64,000 nucleotides of DNA from Prostheceraeus crozeri. Taxonomy: Eukaryota > Platyhelminthes > Polycladida > Euryleptidae. Positions within the stretch are counted from its first letter, which is position 1; each line of letters opens with the position of its first letter. Shown here in pieces: positions 23,512 through 35,616 of this stretch. Location of the stretch: positions 1 through 64,000 of the forward strand of contig CAJQUW010015381.1 of the NCBI GenBank assembly GCA_907163375.1. The letters are read 5' to 3'. Position numbers and translations under genes: made by a program. The notes under the pieces are model-generated. The model worked only from the letters and a program-made list of their open reading frames with translations, was not told the DNA's origin and did no database searches.

Positions 23512-24095
23512 TGAAATCTTTCATCTCACATGATCCTGACCTCTTCTGGAGCTCTGCGCAAGTTTGGAGTTCCTACCTTGTTAAGGATATCAGGGTTATA
23601 GACAAGGTGCAGAAATATTTCACCAAGAATGTATGTTATAGAGCGAAACTACCATCTCTCGATTATCGCCATCATTTACAAATTCTAGACTTGCAGTCAC
23701 TCAAGCTCAGGCTAATTAATTAAAATTTAATTTGATCAAATTTTGGCTTGCTAAATGGTCCATGGAGCTATTGACTTACCTAATGACAACTTTTTTGCAG
23801 GTATTTCTCATGATATAACTTCTTGTGGGAATTTACTAAATTTGAGAACACATGGCCGTCCACAATGTGATACATATCATCATTTTTTCAGTCAACGTGT
23901 GTGTGTGTCGTGTTTGGAATAGTGTCATCAAGTCTAAAAGTGTACCGGTGTTTATCGAGAAACTTTCGTTGATTGACTTATCACAGTTTTGTAGTGTTTT
24001 AATCTTCAGGCTACATTTAAGCATTGTTCGTAATCACTGGTGCCTTTGTAGTTAATTCTGCAATAAATAAAATAAATGAATGAATAGATAAATGT
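23512..24095 (+). pseudogene. LINE (CR1/Jockey group) 3' fragment
   Basis: The + strand gives AQVWSSYLVKDIRVIDKVQK and then YFTKNVCYRAKLPSLDYR, which is the post-RT region of CR1/Jockey-type LINE proteins (VWSP-L-KDI-IE-VQ--FT). Further on, after frame changes, come RTHGRPQCD and a terminal VWNSVIKSKSV. The end is an AATAAATAAAATAAATGAATG-type simple tail (given as AATAAATAAAATAAATGAA). It is a 5'-truncated dead copy in intron 1. Confidence 0.75.
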
Positions 24096-25204
24096 ATGGC
24101 AAATTAGTGACAGAAGATAAGAGCTTTGGAAGATAGAGACAAAAATAACAACATTTTTTAATTTTTTCTTTTTCTTGTCCTACTATTCGTATCAACATTC
24201 ATGGAAAGGTTAATCTGAACGCCTTTTCATGCATTTTCCACAGAATGGGAAAATATCATTTCATACCAGAATCTGGTGGCTTCTTCATGATTCTCCTTGC
24301 TGGATTACATGGTGATACAGAATCGTAAAACAGCAGATCTTTCCCCTTAATTGGCCTGCATGAACAATAACAACTTAGGTGTGCTTTTTCTTGTATGTTT
24401 TCAAGAGAAGACCTGAAAATTGCACGTATTCCCATTTTAGCGCTATTACAAAGTTCTCTCGTTAGCGGAGTTTGTAAAGAGTTTTGGCAGAAGAGACATG
24501 GAGACAAATTCAACAGTTGTATCGAAGCATTTGCTTCGAACACGCAGTGATCATTTGTTACTGCTATGATTGTATAAACATAGTGGTATAAAAAGCATTA
24601 ATAATTGCAACAATTTAATGATACTTTTTCCACCAGAAACGTAGATTGAAATTTCAGATATTACTTTTGACAATTTAATTCAATAATTCATGGAAGATTT
24701 TGTATGGAACTCATGAAAATATAGACGACAAGGCTCGGGTCTGGCCAGACCCATCTTGATCATTTACCTAGTATTCACAGAAAGGGTCGTTTAACTGTCA
24801 ATCGACTTAAGCTGTAGAAATAATTGCTTTGATTAAAGGGAAATAATCAGTTGAGAATACATTATGCACAAATACTCGAGGTTTGAAGATACTGATTACA
24901 GAAATATATTTACACTGTAAATTCGCCATTTTTTGTATGCCACGAAGGATTACCCGCGAAACACTGTACTTATCCTCCTCTAGGTCGGACGATTGAAAGA
25001 TGCGATGCAAAATGCTGCAAAAACCCTGTCCTGTTTTCAATGTTGACGAATTCTTCATCTAGATGACCGGTTTCACTGAGAGATGCGTATTATGGAAAAC
25101 TACGTCAGTTCAGATTCACATTTCTTCACAATAATGCAATTTGATCAAATTTCTACCAATTTGTATGATTTCACTTTGCTTCAATTTTCTGTTTTTAATT
25201 CAAG
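24096..25204. other. Intron 1, 3' end; no gene recognised
   Basis: AT-rich DNA. It ends with the pyrimidine-rich acceptor of the second RRM exon (TCTGTTTTTAATTCAAG, AG at 25203-25204). Confidence 0.5.
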
Positions 25205-25314
25205 GTCAACTTCGCTGATGCATCTGGTGCTCAACGTGCCCTTGCTGTTCAATATCCTGTATTCCTCGGTCGACGGATAACTGTCAGTCATAGCACAGCA
25301 GAAGTGAAATCAGA
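25205..25314 (+). CDS. RRM-HhH protein, exon with second half of RRM
   Basis: The exon enters in phase 0 and completes the RRM: VNFADASGAQRALA is RNP1 beta 3 plus helix 2, then VFLGRRITVSHS is beta 4. It ends at a strong donor (TCAGA/GTAAGT) after two bases of a codon; the G that opens the exon at 33932 completes Glu. A direct read-through would hit TAA at once, so the following array is intronic. Exon and phase fit leave little doubt that this belongs with 14958-15092. Confidence 0.9.
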
Positions 25315-25351
25315 GTAAGTTTCCCATTACGTTTCCGAAATGTTTCTCTAA

Positions 25352-28300
25352 GTCCTTCCTGACACCTTCCGATGCTGCTGTCTGTTGGTCTCCAGCAGAA
25401 GGGGCAAGCCGTGACGGGCCTGAGTCCTTCCTGAAACCTTCCGATGCTGCTGCCTGTTGGTCTCCAGCAGCAGGGGAAGGCCGTGACGGGCCTGAGTCCT
25501 TCCTGACACCTTCCGATGCTGCTGTCTGTTGGTCTCCAGCAGCAGGGGAAGGCCGTGACGGGCCTGAGTCCTTCCTGACACCTTCCGATGCTGCTGTCTG
25601 TTGGTCTCCAGCAGCAGGGGAAGGCAGTGACGGGCCTGAGTCCTTCCTGACACCTTCCGATGCTGCTGTCTGTTGGTCTCCAGCAGCAGGGGCAAGCCTT
25701 GACGGGTCTGAGTCCTTCCTGACACCTTCCGATGTTGCTGTCTGTTGGTCTCTAGCTGCAGGAGAAGGCCGTGACGGGCCTGAGTCCTTCCTGACACCTT
25801 CCGATGCTGGTGTCTGTTGGTGTCCAGCTGCAGGGCAGGCCGTGACGGGCCTGAGTCCTTCCTGACACCTTCCGATGCTGCTGTCTGTTGGTCTCCAGCA
25901 GCAGGGGAAGGCAGTGACGGGCCTGAGTCTTTCCTGACACCTTCCGATGCTGCTGTCTGTTGGTCGCCAGCAGCAGGGCAGGCCGTGACGGGCCTGAGTC
26001 CTTCCTGACACCTTCCGATGCTGCTGTCTGTTGGTCTCCAGCAGAAGGGGCAAGCCGTGACGGGCCTGAGTCCTTCCTGACACATTCCGATGCTGCTGTC
26101 TGTTGGTCTCCAGTAGCAGGGGAAGGCCGTGACGGGCCTGAGTCCTTCCTGACACCTTCCGATGCTGCTGTCTGTTGGTCTCCCGCAGGGGCAGGCCGTG
26201 ACGGGTCTGAGTCCTTCCTGACACCTTCCGATGCTGCTGTCTGTTGGTCTCCAGCAGCAGGGGCAGGCCGTGACGGGCCTGAGTCCTTCCTGACACCTTC
26301 CGATGCTGCTGTCTGTTGGTCTCCAGCAGCAGGGGAAGGCCGTGACGGGCCTGAGTCCTTCCTGACACCTTCCGATGCTGCTGTCTGTTGGTCTCCAGCA
26401 GCAGGGGCAGGCCGTGACGGGTCTGAGTCCTTCCTGACACCTTCCGATGCTGCTGTCTGTTGGTCTCCAGTAGCAGGGGCAGGCCGTGACGGGCCTGAGT
26501 CCTTCCTGACACCTTCCGATGCTGCTGTCTGTTGGTCTCCAGCAGCAGGGGAAGGCCGTGACGGGCCTGAGTCCTTCCTGACACCTTCCGATGCTGCTGT
26601 CTGTTGGTCTCCAGCAGCAGGGGCAGGCCGTGACGGGTCTGAGTCCTTCCTGACACCTTCCGATGCTGCTGTCTGTTGGTCTCCAGCAGCAGGGGAAGGC
26701 CGTGACGGGCCTGAGTCCTTCCTGACACCTTCCGATGCTGCTGTCTGTTGGTCTCCAGCAGCAGGGGAAGGCCGTGACGGGCCTGAGTCCTTCCTGACAC
26801 CTTCCGATGCTGCTGTCTGTTGGTCTCCAGCAGCAGGGGAAGGCCGTGACGGGCCTGAGTCCTTCCTGACACCTTCCGATGCTGCTGTCTGTTGGTCTCC
26901 CGCAGGGGCAGGCCGTGACGGGTCTGAGTCCTTCCTGACACCTTCCGATGCTGCTGTCTGTTGGTCTCCAGCAGCAGGGGCAGGCCGTGACGGCTCTGAG
27001 TCCTTCCTGACACCTTCCGATGCTGCTGTCTGTTGGTCTCCAGCAGCAGGGGATGGCCGTGACGGGCCTGAGTCCTTCCTGACACCTTCCGATGCTGGTG
27101 TCTGTTGGTGTCCAGCAGCAGGGGAAGGCCGTGACGGGTCTGAGTCCTTCCTGACACCTTCCGATGCTGCTGTCTGTTGGTCTCCAGCAGCAGGGGCAGG
27201 CCGTGACGGGCCTGAGTCCTTCCTGACACCTTCCGATGCTGCTGTCTGTTGGTCTCCAGCAGCAGGGGCAGGCCGTGACGGGCCTGAGTCCTTCCTGACA
27301 CCTTCCGATGCTGCTGTCTGTTGGTCTCCAGCAGCAGGGGAAGGCAGTGACGGGCCTGAGTCCTTCCTGACACCTTCCGATGCTGCTGTCTGTTGGTGTC
27401 CAGCTGCAGGGGCAGGCCGTGACGGGCCTGAGTCCTTCCTGACACCTTCCGATGCTGCTGTCTGTTGGTCTCCAGCAGCAGGGGCAAGCCGTGACGGGCC
27501 TGAGTCCTTCCTGACACCTTCCGATGCTGCTGTCTGTTGGTCTCCAGTAGCAGGGGAAGGCCGTGACGGGCCTGAGTCCTTCCTGACACCTTCCGATGCT
27601 GCTGTCTGTTGGTCTCCCGCAGCAGGGGCAGGTCGTGACGGGCCTGAGTCCTTCCTGACACCTTCCGATGCTGCTGTCTGTTGGTCTCCAGTAGCAGGGG
27701 AAGGCCGTGACGGGCCTGAGTCCTTCCTGACACCTTCCGATGCTGCTGTCTGTTGGTCTCCAGTAGCAGGGGAAGGCCGTGACGGGCCTGAGTCCTTCCT
27801 GACACCTTCCGATGCTGCTGTCTGTTGGTCTCCCGCAGCAGGGGCAGGTCGTGACGGGCCTGAGTCCTTCCTGACACCTTCCGATGCTGCTGTCTGTTGG
27901 TCTCCCGCAGGGGAAGGCCGTGACGGGCCTGAGTCCTTCCTGACACCTTCCGATGCTGCTGTCTGTTGGTCTCCAGTAGCAGGGGAAGGCCGTGACGGGC
28001 CTGAGTCCTTCCTGACACCTTCCGATGCAGCTGTCTGTTGGTCTCCAGTAGCAGGGGAAGGCCGTGACGGGCCTGAGTCCTTCCTGACACCTTCCGATGT
28101 TGCTGTCTGTTGGTATCCATCAGCAGCAGAAGGCCGTGACGGGCCTGAGTCCTTCCTGACACCTTCCGATGCTGCTGTCTGTTGGTCTCCAGCAGCAGGG
28201 GAAGGCCGTGACGGGCCTGAGTCCTTCCTGACACCTTCCGATGCTGCTGCCTGTTGGTCTCCCGTAGCAGGGGAAGGCCGTGACGGGCCTGAGTCCTTCC

Positions 28301-31300
28301 TGACACATTCCGATGCTGGTGTCTGTTGGTCTCCAGTAGCAGGGGAAGGCCGTGACGGGCCTGAGTCCTTCCTGACACATTCCGATGCTGGTGTCTGTTG
28401 GTCTCCAGTAGCAGGGGAAGGCCGTGACGGGCCTGAGTCCTTCCTGACACCTTCCGATGCTGCTGTCGGTTGGTGACCAGCAGCAGGGGAAGGCCGTGAC
28501 GGGACCTGAGTCCTTCCTGACACCTTCCGATGCTGCTGTCTGTTGGTCTCCAGTAGCAGGGGCAAGCCGTGACGGGCCTGAGTCCTTCCTGACACCTTCC
28601 GATGCTGCTGTCTGTTGGTCTCCCGCAGCAGGGGAAGGCCGTGACTGGCCTGAGTCCTTCCTGACAGCTTCCGATGCTGCTGTCTGTTGGTCTCCCGCAC
28701 GGGCAGGCCGTGACGGCCTGATCCTTCCTGTCACCTTCCGATGCTGCTGTCTGTTGGTCTCCAGCAGCAGGGGATGGCCGTGACGGGCCTGAGTCCTTCC
28801 TGACACCTTCCGATGCTGGTGTCTGTTGGTGTCCAGCAGCAGGGGCAAGCCGTGACGTGCCTGAGTCCTTCCTGACACCTTCCGATGCTGCTGTCTGTTG
28901 GTCTCCAGCAGCAGGTGAAGGCCGTGACGGGCCTGAGTCCTTCCTGACACCTTCCGATGCTGCTGTCTGTTGGTCTCTAGTAGCAGGGGAAGGCCGTGAC
29001 GGGCCTGAGTCCTTCCTGACACCTTCCGATGCTGCTGTCTGTTGGTCTCCAGCAGCAGGGGAATGCCGTGACGGGTCTGAGTCCTTCCTGACACCTTCCG
29101 ATGCTGCTGCCTGTTGGTCTCCAGCAGCAGCAGAAGGCCGTGACGGGTCTGAGTCCTTCCTGACACCTTCCGATGCTGCTGTCTGTTGGTCTCCAGCAGC
29201 AGGGGAAGGCCGTGACGGGTCTGAGTCCTTCCTGACACCTTCCGATGCTGCTGTCTGTTGGTCTCCTGCAGCAGGGGCAGTCCGTGACGGGCCTGAGTAC
29301 TTCCTGACACCTTCCGATGCTGCTGTCTGTTGGTCTCTAGTAGCAGGGGCAGGCCGTGACGGGCCTGAGTCCTTCCTGACACCTTCCGATGCTGCTGTCT
29401 GTTGGTCTCCAGCAGCAGGGGAATGCCGTGACGTGCCTGAGTCCTTCCTGACACCTTCCGATGCTGGTGTCTGTTGGTCTCCAGTAGCAGGGGCAGGCCG
29501 TGACGGACCTGAGTCCTTCCTGACACCTTCCGATGCTGCTGCCTGTTGGTCTCCAGCAGCAGGGGAAGGCCGTGACGGGCCTGAGTCCTTCCTGACACCT
29601 TCCGATGCTGCTGTCTGTTGGTCTCCAGCAGCAGGGGAAGGCCGTGACGGGCCTGAGTCCTTCCTGACAACTTCCGATGCTGCTGCCTGTTGGCCTCCAG
29701 CAGCAGGGGCAGGCCGTGACGGGTCTGAGTCCTTCCTGACACCTTCCGATGTTGCTGTCTGTTGGTATCCAACAGCAGCAGAAGGCCGTGACGGGCCTGA
29801 GTCCTTCCTGACACATTCCGATGCTGGTGTCTGTTGGTCTCCAGTAGCAGGGGAAGGCCGTGACGGGCCTGAGTCCTTCCTGACACATTCCGATGCTGCT
29901 GTCTGTTGGTCTCCAGTAGCAGGGGAAGGCCGTGACGGGCCTGAGTCCTTCCTGACACCTTCCGATGCTGCTGTCGGTTGGTGACCAGCAGCAGGGGAAG
30001 GCCGTGACGGTACCTGAGTCCTTCCTGACACCTTCCGATGCTGCTGTCTGTTGGTGTCCAGTAGCAGGGGCAAGCCGTGACGGGCCTGAGTCCTTCCTGA
30101 CACCTTCCGATGCTGCTGTCTGTTGGTCTCTCGCAGGGGCAGGCCGTGACGGGTCTGAGTCCTTCCTGACACCTTCCGATGCTGCTGTCTGTTGGTCTCC
30201 CGCAGCAGGGGAAGGCCGTGACTGGCCTGAGTCCTTCCTGACAGCTTCCGATGCTGCTGTCTGTTGGTCTCCCGCACGGGCAGGCCGTGACGGCTCTGAG
30301 TCCTTCCTGACACCTTCCGATGCTGCTGTCTGTTGGTCTCCAGCAGCAGGGGATGGCCGTGACGGGCCTGAGTCCTTCCTGACACCTTCCGATGCTGGTG
30401 TCTGTTGGTGTCCAGCAGCAGGGGCAAGCCGTGACGTGCCTGAGTCCTTCCTGACACCTTCCGATGCTGCTGTCTGTTGGTCTCCAGCAGCAGGTGAAGG
30501 CCGTGACGGGCCTGAGTCCTTCCTGACACCTTCCGATGCTGCTGTCTGTTGGTCTCTAGTAGCAGGGGAAGGCCGTGACGGGCCTGAGCCCTTACTGACA
30601 CCTTCCGATGCTGCTGTCTGTTGGTCTCCAGCAGCAGGGGAATGCCGTGACGGGTCTGAGTCCTTCCTGACACCTTCCGATGCTGCTGCCTGTTGGTCTC
30701 CAGCAGCAGCAGAAGGCCGTGACGGGTCTGAGTCCTTCCTGACACCTTCCGATGCTGCTGTCTGTTGGTCTCCAGCAGCAGGGGAAGGCCGTGACGGCTC
30801 TGAGTCCTTCCTGACACCTTCCGATGCTGCTGTCTGTTGGTCTCCTGCAGCAGGGGCAGGCCGTGACGGGCCTGAGTACTTCCTGACACCTTCCGATGCT
30901 GCTGTCTGTTGGTCTCTAGTAGCAGGGGCAGGCCGTGACGGGCCTGAGTCCTTCCTGACACCTTCCGATGCTGCTGTCTGTTGGTCTCCAGCAGCAGGGG
31001 AATGCCGTGACGGGCCTGAGTCCTTCCTGACACCTTCCGATGCTGCTGTCTGTTGGTCTCCAGTAGCAGGGGCAGGCCGTGACGGGCCTGAGTCCTTCCT
31101 GACACCTTCCGATGCTGCTGCCTGTTGGTCTCCAGCAGCAGGGGAAGGCCGTGACGGGCCTGAGTCCTTCCTGACACCTTCCGATGCTGCTGTCTGTTGG
31201 TCTCCAGCAGCAGGGGAAGGCCGTGACGGGCCTGAGTCCTTCCTGACAACTTCCGATGCTGCTGCCTGTTGGTCTCTAGTAGCAGGGGAAGGCCGTGACG

Positions 31301-33769
31301 GGTCTGAGTCCTTCCTGACACCTTCCGATGCTGCTGTCTGTTGGTCTCCCGCAGGGGCAGGCCGTGACGGGCCTGAGTCCTTCCTGACACCTTCCGATGC
31401 TGCTGTCTGTTGGTCTCTAGTAGCAGGGGAAGGCCGTGACGGCCCTGAGTCCTTCCTGACACCTTCCGATGCTGCTGTCTGTTGGTCTCTAGTAGCAGGG
31501 GCAGGCCGTGACGGGCCTGAGTCAATCCTGACACCTTCCGATGCTGCTGTCTGTTGGTCTCCAGCAGCAGGGGAATGCCGTGACGGGCCTGAGTCCTTCC
31601 TGACACCTTCCGATGCTGCTGTCTGTTGGTCTCCAGCAGCAGGGGAAGGCCGTGACGGCCCTGAGTCCTTCCTGACACCTTCCGATGCTGCTGTCTGTTG
31701 GTCACTAGTAGCAGGGGAATGCCGTGACGGGCCTGAGTCCTTCCTGACACCTTCCGATGCTGCTGTCTGTTGGTCTCCAGCAGCAGCAGAAGGCCGTGAC
31801 GGTCTGAGTCCTTCCTGACACCTTCCGATGCTGCTGTCTGTTGGTCTCCAGCAGCAGGGGAATGCCGTGACGGGCCTGAGTCCTTCCTGACACCTTCCGA
31901 TGCTGCTGTCTGTTGGTCTCCAGCAGCAGGGGCAGGCCGTGACGGGTCTGAGTCCTTCCTGACACCTTCCGATGCTGCTGCCTGTTGGTCTCCAGCAGCA
32001 GGGGCAAGCCGTGACGGGCCTGAGTCCTTCCTGACACCTTCCGATGCTGCTGTCTGTTGGTCTCCAGTAGCAGGAGCAGGCAGTGACGGGTCTGAGTCCT
32101 TCCTGACACCTTCCGATGCTGCTGTCTGTTGGTCTCCAGCAGCAGGGGCAGGCCGTGACGGGTCTGAGTCCTTCCTGACACCTTCCGATGCTGCTGTCTG
32201 TTGGTCTCCAGTAGCAGGGGAAGGCCGTGACGGGCCTGAGTCCTTCCTGACACCTTCCGATGCTGCTGTCTGTTGGTCTCCAGTAGCAGGAGCAGGCAGT
32301 GACGGGTCTGAGTCCTTCCTGACACCTTCCGATGCTGCTGTCTGTTGGTCTCCAGCAGCAGGGGCAGGCCGTGACGGGTCTGAGTCCTTCCTGACACCTT
32401 CCGATGCTGCTGTCTGTTGGTCTCCAGTAGCAGGGGAAGGCCGTGACGGGCCTGAGTCCTTCCTGACACCTTCCGATGCTGCTGTCTGTTGGTCTCCTGC
32501 AGGGGAAGGCCGTGACGGGTCTGAGTCCTTCCTGACACCTTCCGATGTTGCTGTCTGTTGGTCGCCCGCAGCAGGGGAAGGCCGTGACGGCCCTGAGTCC
32601 TTCCTGACACCTTCCGATGCTGCTGTCTGTTGGTCTCTAGTAGCAGGGGAAGGCCGTGACGGGCCTGAGTCCTTCCTGACACCTTCCGATGCTGCTGTCT
32701 GGTGGTCTCCCGCAGGGGAAGGCCGTGACGGGCCTGAGTCCTTCCTGACACCTTCCGATACTGCTGCCTGTTGGTCTCCAGCAGCAGGGGCAGGCCGTGA
32801 CGGGTCTGAGTCCTTCCTGACACCTTCCGATGCTGCTGTCTGTTGGTCTCCAGTAGCAGGGGAAGGCCGTGACGGGCCTGAGTCCTTCCTGACACATTCC
32901 GATGCTGCTGTCTGTTGGTCTCCAGCAGCAGGGGAAGGCCGTGACGGCCCTGAGTCCTTCCTGACACCTTCCGATGCTGCTGTCTGTTGGTCTCCTGCAG
33001 GGGAAGGCCGTGACGGGCCTGAGTCCTTCCTGACACCTTCCGATGCTGCTGTCTGTTGGTCTCCAGTAGCAGGGGCAGGCCGTGACGGGTCTGAGTCCTT
33101 CCTGACACCTTCCGATGCTGCTGTCTGTTGGTCTCCTGCAGGGGAAGGCCGTGACGGGCCTGAGTCCTTCCTGACACCTTCCGATGCTGCTGTCTGTTGG
33201 TCTCCTGCAGGGGAAGGCCGTGACGGGCCTGAGTCCTTCCTGACACCTTCCGATGCTGCTGTCTGTTTGTCGCCCGCAGCAGGGGCAGACCGTGACGGGC
33301 CTGAGTCCTTCCTGACACCTTCCGATGCTGCTGTCAGTTGGTCTCCTGCAGGGGAAGGCCGTGACGGGCCTGAGTCCTTCCTGACACCTTCCGATGTTGC
33401 TGCCTGTTGGTCTCCAGCAGCAGGGGAAGGCCGTGACGGGCCTGAGTCCTTCCTGACACCTTCCGATGCTGCTGCCTGTTGGTCTCCAGTAGCAGGGGAA
33501 GGCCGTGACGGGCCTGAGTCCTTCCTGACACCTTCCGATGCTGCTGTCTGTTTGTCGCCCGCAGCAGGGGCAGACCGTGACGGGCCTGAGTCCTTCCTGA
33601 CACCTTCCGATGCTGCTGTCAGTTGGTCTCCTGCAGGGGAAGGCCGTGACGGGCCTGAGTCCTTCCTGACACCTTCCGATGTTGCTGCCTGTTGGTCTCC
33701 AGCAGCAGGGGAAGGCCGTGACGGGCCTGAGTCCTTCCTGACACCTTCCGATGCTGCTGTCTGTTGGTC
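25352..33769. repeat. 72-bp megasatellite, about 117 units, filling intron 2
   Basis: The unit runs GTGACGGGCCTGAGTCCTTC, CTGACACCTTCCGATGCTGC, TGTCTGTTGGTCTCCAGCAG, CAGGGGAAGGCC. Frequent variants are a 66-bp unit lacking one CAGCAG, GGTCTGAG for GGCCTGAG, and GGCAGG for GAAGG. The array starts 37 bases after the exon donor and ends about 160 bases before the next exon. Period 72 with no stop in any frame makes very long open frames on both strands (for example 25960-28476 + and 25310-31750 -), which I read as artefacts. Rare variants recur about 1508-1577 bases apart (28463/29971 and 28694/30271) and about 286 bases apart (33261/33547), showing block duplications. Confidence 0.97.
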
Positions 33770-33931
33770 GTTATTGTAGCAATATACACATGTGCCTATT
33801 TCTATTCAATTTGCCTTAATAGTGTGTGCTACGAAAGACAACATTTCTACAAGCACTTCATTAGATGTATATAAAGCTGCAACATCATTGGAATGTGGTA
33901 CTTTTGATTGACAGCATATTTTGATTTTCAG

Positions 33932-34939
33932 GAACCCTTACACGTACTCTGCCTCATGTCCACCAAAACCTCCTCAGCTGTCTTCGGTCAGTACTGTTCC
34001 AGCGCAACCTCATGCAGCTGTGGTGAAGGTGGAACCTGAACTAGCTCCTCAAACCTTCACTGTGAAAGCAGAGCCGGGAGTATTACGACCAGCAGATGAA
34101 TCAGTAGATCCCTACCAACACCAACAGTTCTCCGTTTCCCGTCCTCCTGTCTCCGCGGATTCATATCACAAGTCCAAGTTCTCTCCTGGCCCACAAGACC
34201 CTTTTCAAAAGTCTCAATTCTCTGTTTCCCGTCCGCCAGCCTCACAAGACCCTTTTCAAAAGTCGCAATTCCCTGTTTCCAGCCCTCCAGCCTCACAAGA
34301 CCCTTTTCAGAAGTCTCAATTCCCTGTTTCCTGCCCTCCAGCCTCACAAGACCCTTTTCAGAAGTCGCAATTCCCTGTTTCCCGTCCGCCAGGCTCACAA
34401 GACCCTTATCAGAAGTCGCAATTCCCTGTTTCCTGCCCTCCAGCCTCACAAGACCCTGTTCAGAAGTCGCAGTTCTCTGTTTCCCGTCCGCCAGCCTCAC
34501 AAGACCCTTTTCAAAAGTCGCAATTCCCTGTTTCCCGTCCGCCAGCCTCACAAGACCCTTTTCAAAAGTCGGAGTTCTCTGTTTCCTGCCCTCCAGCCTC
34601 ACAAGACCCTTTTCAGAAGTCTCAATTCCCTGTTTCCCGTCCGCCAGCCTCACAAGACCCTTTTCAGAAGTCGCAATTCCCTGATTCCTGCCCTCCTTCC
34701 CAAGCCGCAGACCAGTTCAAGGGACCGCGTGTACAGTCAGTCTCCGGTACCCCGACGAAGACGAAGAAAGAAGACAATCGTAGATCATCTGCAGATAAGT
34801 CATTCAATGAACAGAAGAGGGTTCCTGTAAAGCGACGCTCCTCTGAAGGAGAAAAGGAGAAAATTAAGAAGAAGGTGATGTCAGTGGGGAGCTTAAAACT
34901 CCCTCAATCTGCAGCTGACTTCGTGGAAGCGAATAAAAA
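33932..34939 (+). CDS. RRM-HhH protein, large linker exon with 17-residue repeats
   Basis: The acceptor is TTTTGATTTTCAG at 33931 and the donor AAAAA/GTAAGAA at 34940; the exon completes a Glu codon and leaves two bases. It encodes residues 83-417 of the 508-codon model. Residues 83-167 are Pro/Ser/Gln-rich and include VVKVEPELA and FTVKAEPGV, which resemble SUMO-acceptor motifs (psi-K-x-E). Residues about 168-337 are ten 17-residue repeats of the type SQDPFQKSQFPVSRPPA. The rest is basic (KRVPVKRRSS, EKEKIKKKV), a plausible nuclear localisation region. No stop or frame break. The linker joins the RRM to the HhH module. Its low complexity suggests disorder. Confidence 0.88.
34190..34699 (+). 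repeat. 51-bp coding minisatellite, 10 units
   Basis: Ten near-identical 51-base units (CCTCACAAGACCCTTTTCAG, AAGTCGCAATTCCCTG, TTTCCCGTCCGCCAG) lie in the linker exon. The period keeps the frame and codes the 17-residue repeats. Units differ mainly at R/C/S in the VSxPP position. Copy number is likely to vary between individuals. Confidence 0.95.
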
Positions 34940-35545
34940 GTAAGAATTTATCACTATGCAACCCAGTATTCATATTTTCGTTTTCTATTCCTTTTCCGTA
35001 TCAATGAAAACAGACACTTTTCGTTAAAGTATATCAACAATTTTCCTGAAATTTCTATGTTAAAATTTGCAGTTACACCAACGAAAAGTGTCTGTTTGTA
35101 CACTTTACTTCATCCTCTGTCACTGAATGATAACTCATTTGAAAGATCATGATCTGTAGATGATTTCTGTAATAACCAGTTCAACAAAATACCAATTTGT
35201 GTAACTTTTATGAGCAAAAATTCGAAAAAATGGAGTCAACACCTTAAATGTCACAATTTTACCACTGGAAATACATAGGATTGTGTTATCCTCTCTATTT
35301 CTGAAAAGCAAATGATCTGATCCGGCAGACGCGAAGTTTTGCAGTAGGTTAGAGGTGTACTATGCTATGTGAAAGTTTTATGTACTACCTCGTTCCCTGC
35401 ACAACTTCACGCTAGCTCCCGGACTATTCCAAGAAAGTGTTGGTCGAATCCCCCGTGGCACCGCAAATCTCACCAGCCGCTGGTTGGACTACAAAGCGGT
35501 CAGCGAGAGTGATGTACTTGGCTAACTTCCTCTCTTCATTTGCAG
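34940..35545. other. Intron 3, with one diverged 76-bp repeat unit
   Basis: Bases 35335-35427 resemble one unit of the 76-bp array at 36721 (GAGGTGTAC, GTGAAAGTTT, CTCGTTCCCTGCACAACTTC, CCCGGACTAT), preceded by a GGCAGACGC flank as in the other copies. Otherwise the intron is AT-rich and ends with the acceptor CTTCATTTGCAG. Confidence 0.7.
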
Positions 35546-35616
35546 ATTATATGAAGAGAAATTCTGTGCTGATGATTCACCAGAGGACGTTCTTCCTCCG
35601 GAGATAGTTGAAGAAA
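35546..35616 (+). CDS. RRM-HhH protein, acidic exon
   Basis: The exon enters after two bases of a Lys codon and encodes LYEEKFCADDSPEDVLPPEI followed by VEE. It is strongly acidic. Its frame does not match the helix-hairpin-helix downstream without a splice. A 62-base intron from GTCAGT (35617) to TTTCCTGTTTCAG (35678) restores frame and gives VEEKKRIVKVL. If there is no intron here, the alternatives are a one-base sequence error or a frameshift. The downstream homology makes the small intron the simplest reading. Confidence 0.7.

Noticed and set aside
20930-25314. Second THAP exon spliced to the exon at 25205 (both phase 0)
   Set aside because: Phase allows it, but it would join THAP to half an RRM lacking RNP2, which is not a plausible fold. 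The RRM exon at 14958 is the natural partner.
25310-33779. Very long open frames on both strands (up to 2146 codons), apparently a giant repeat protein
   Set aside because: They follow from a 72-bp period without stops in any frame. Exon donors and acceptors with matching phase on both sides place the array in an intron, and no start, signal or domain supports translation.
34057-34653. Reverse-strand open frame opposite the linker exon
   Set aside because: Shadow of the 51-bp coding repeat. The sense strand has splice-site and phase support.
33921-34943. Linker exon as a separate single-exon gene starting at ATG 33921
   Set aside because: The ATG lies within the acceptor pyrimidine tract. 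The exon has a clean acceptor and donor, and the phase of both neighbours fits.
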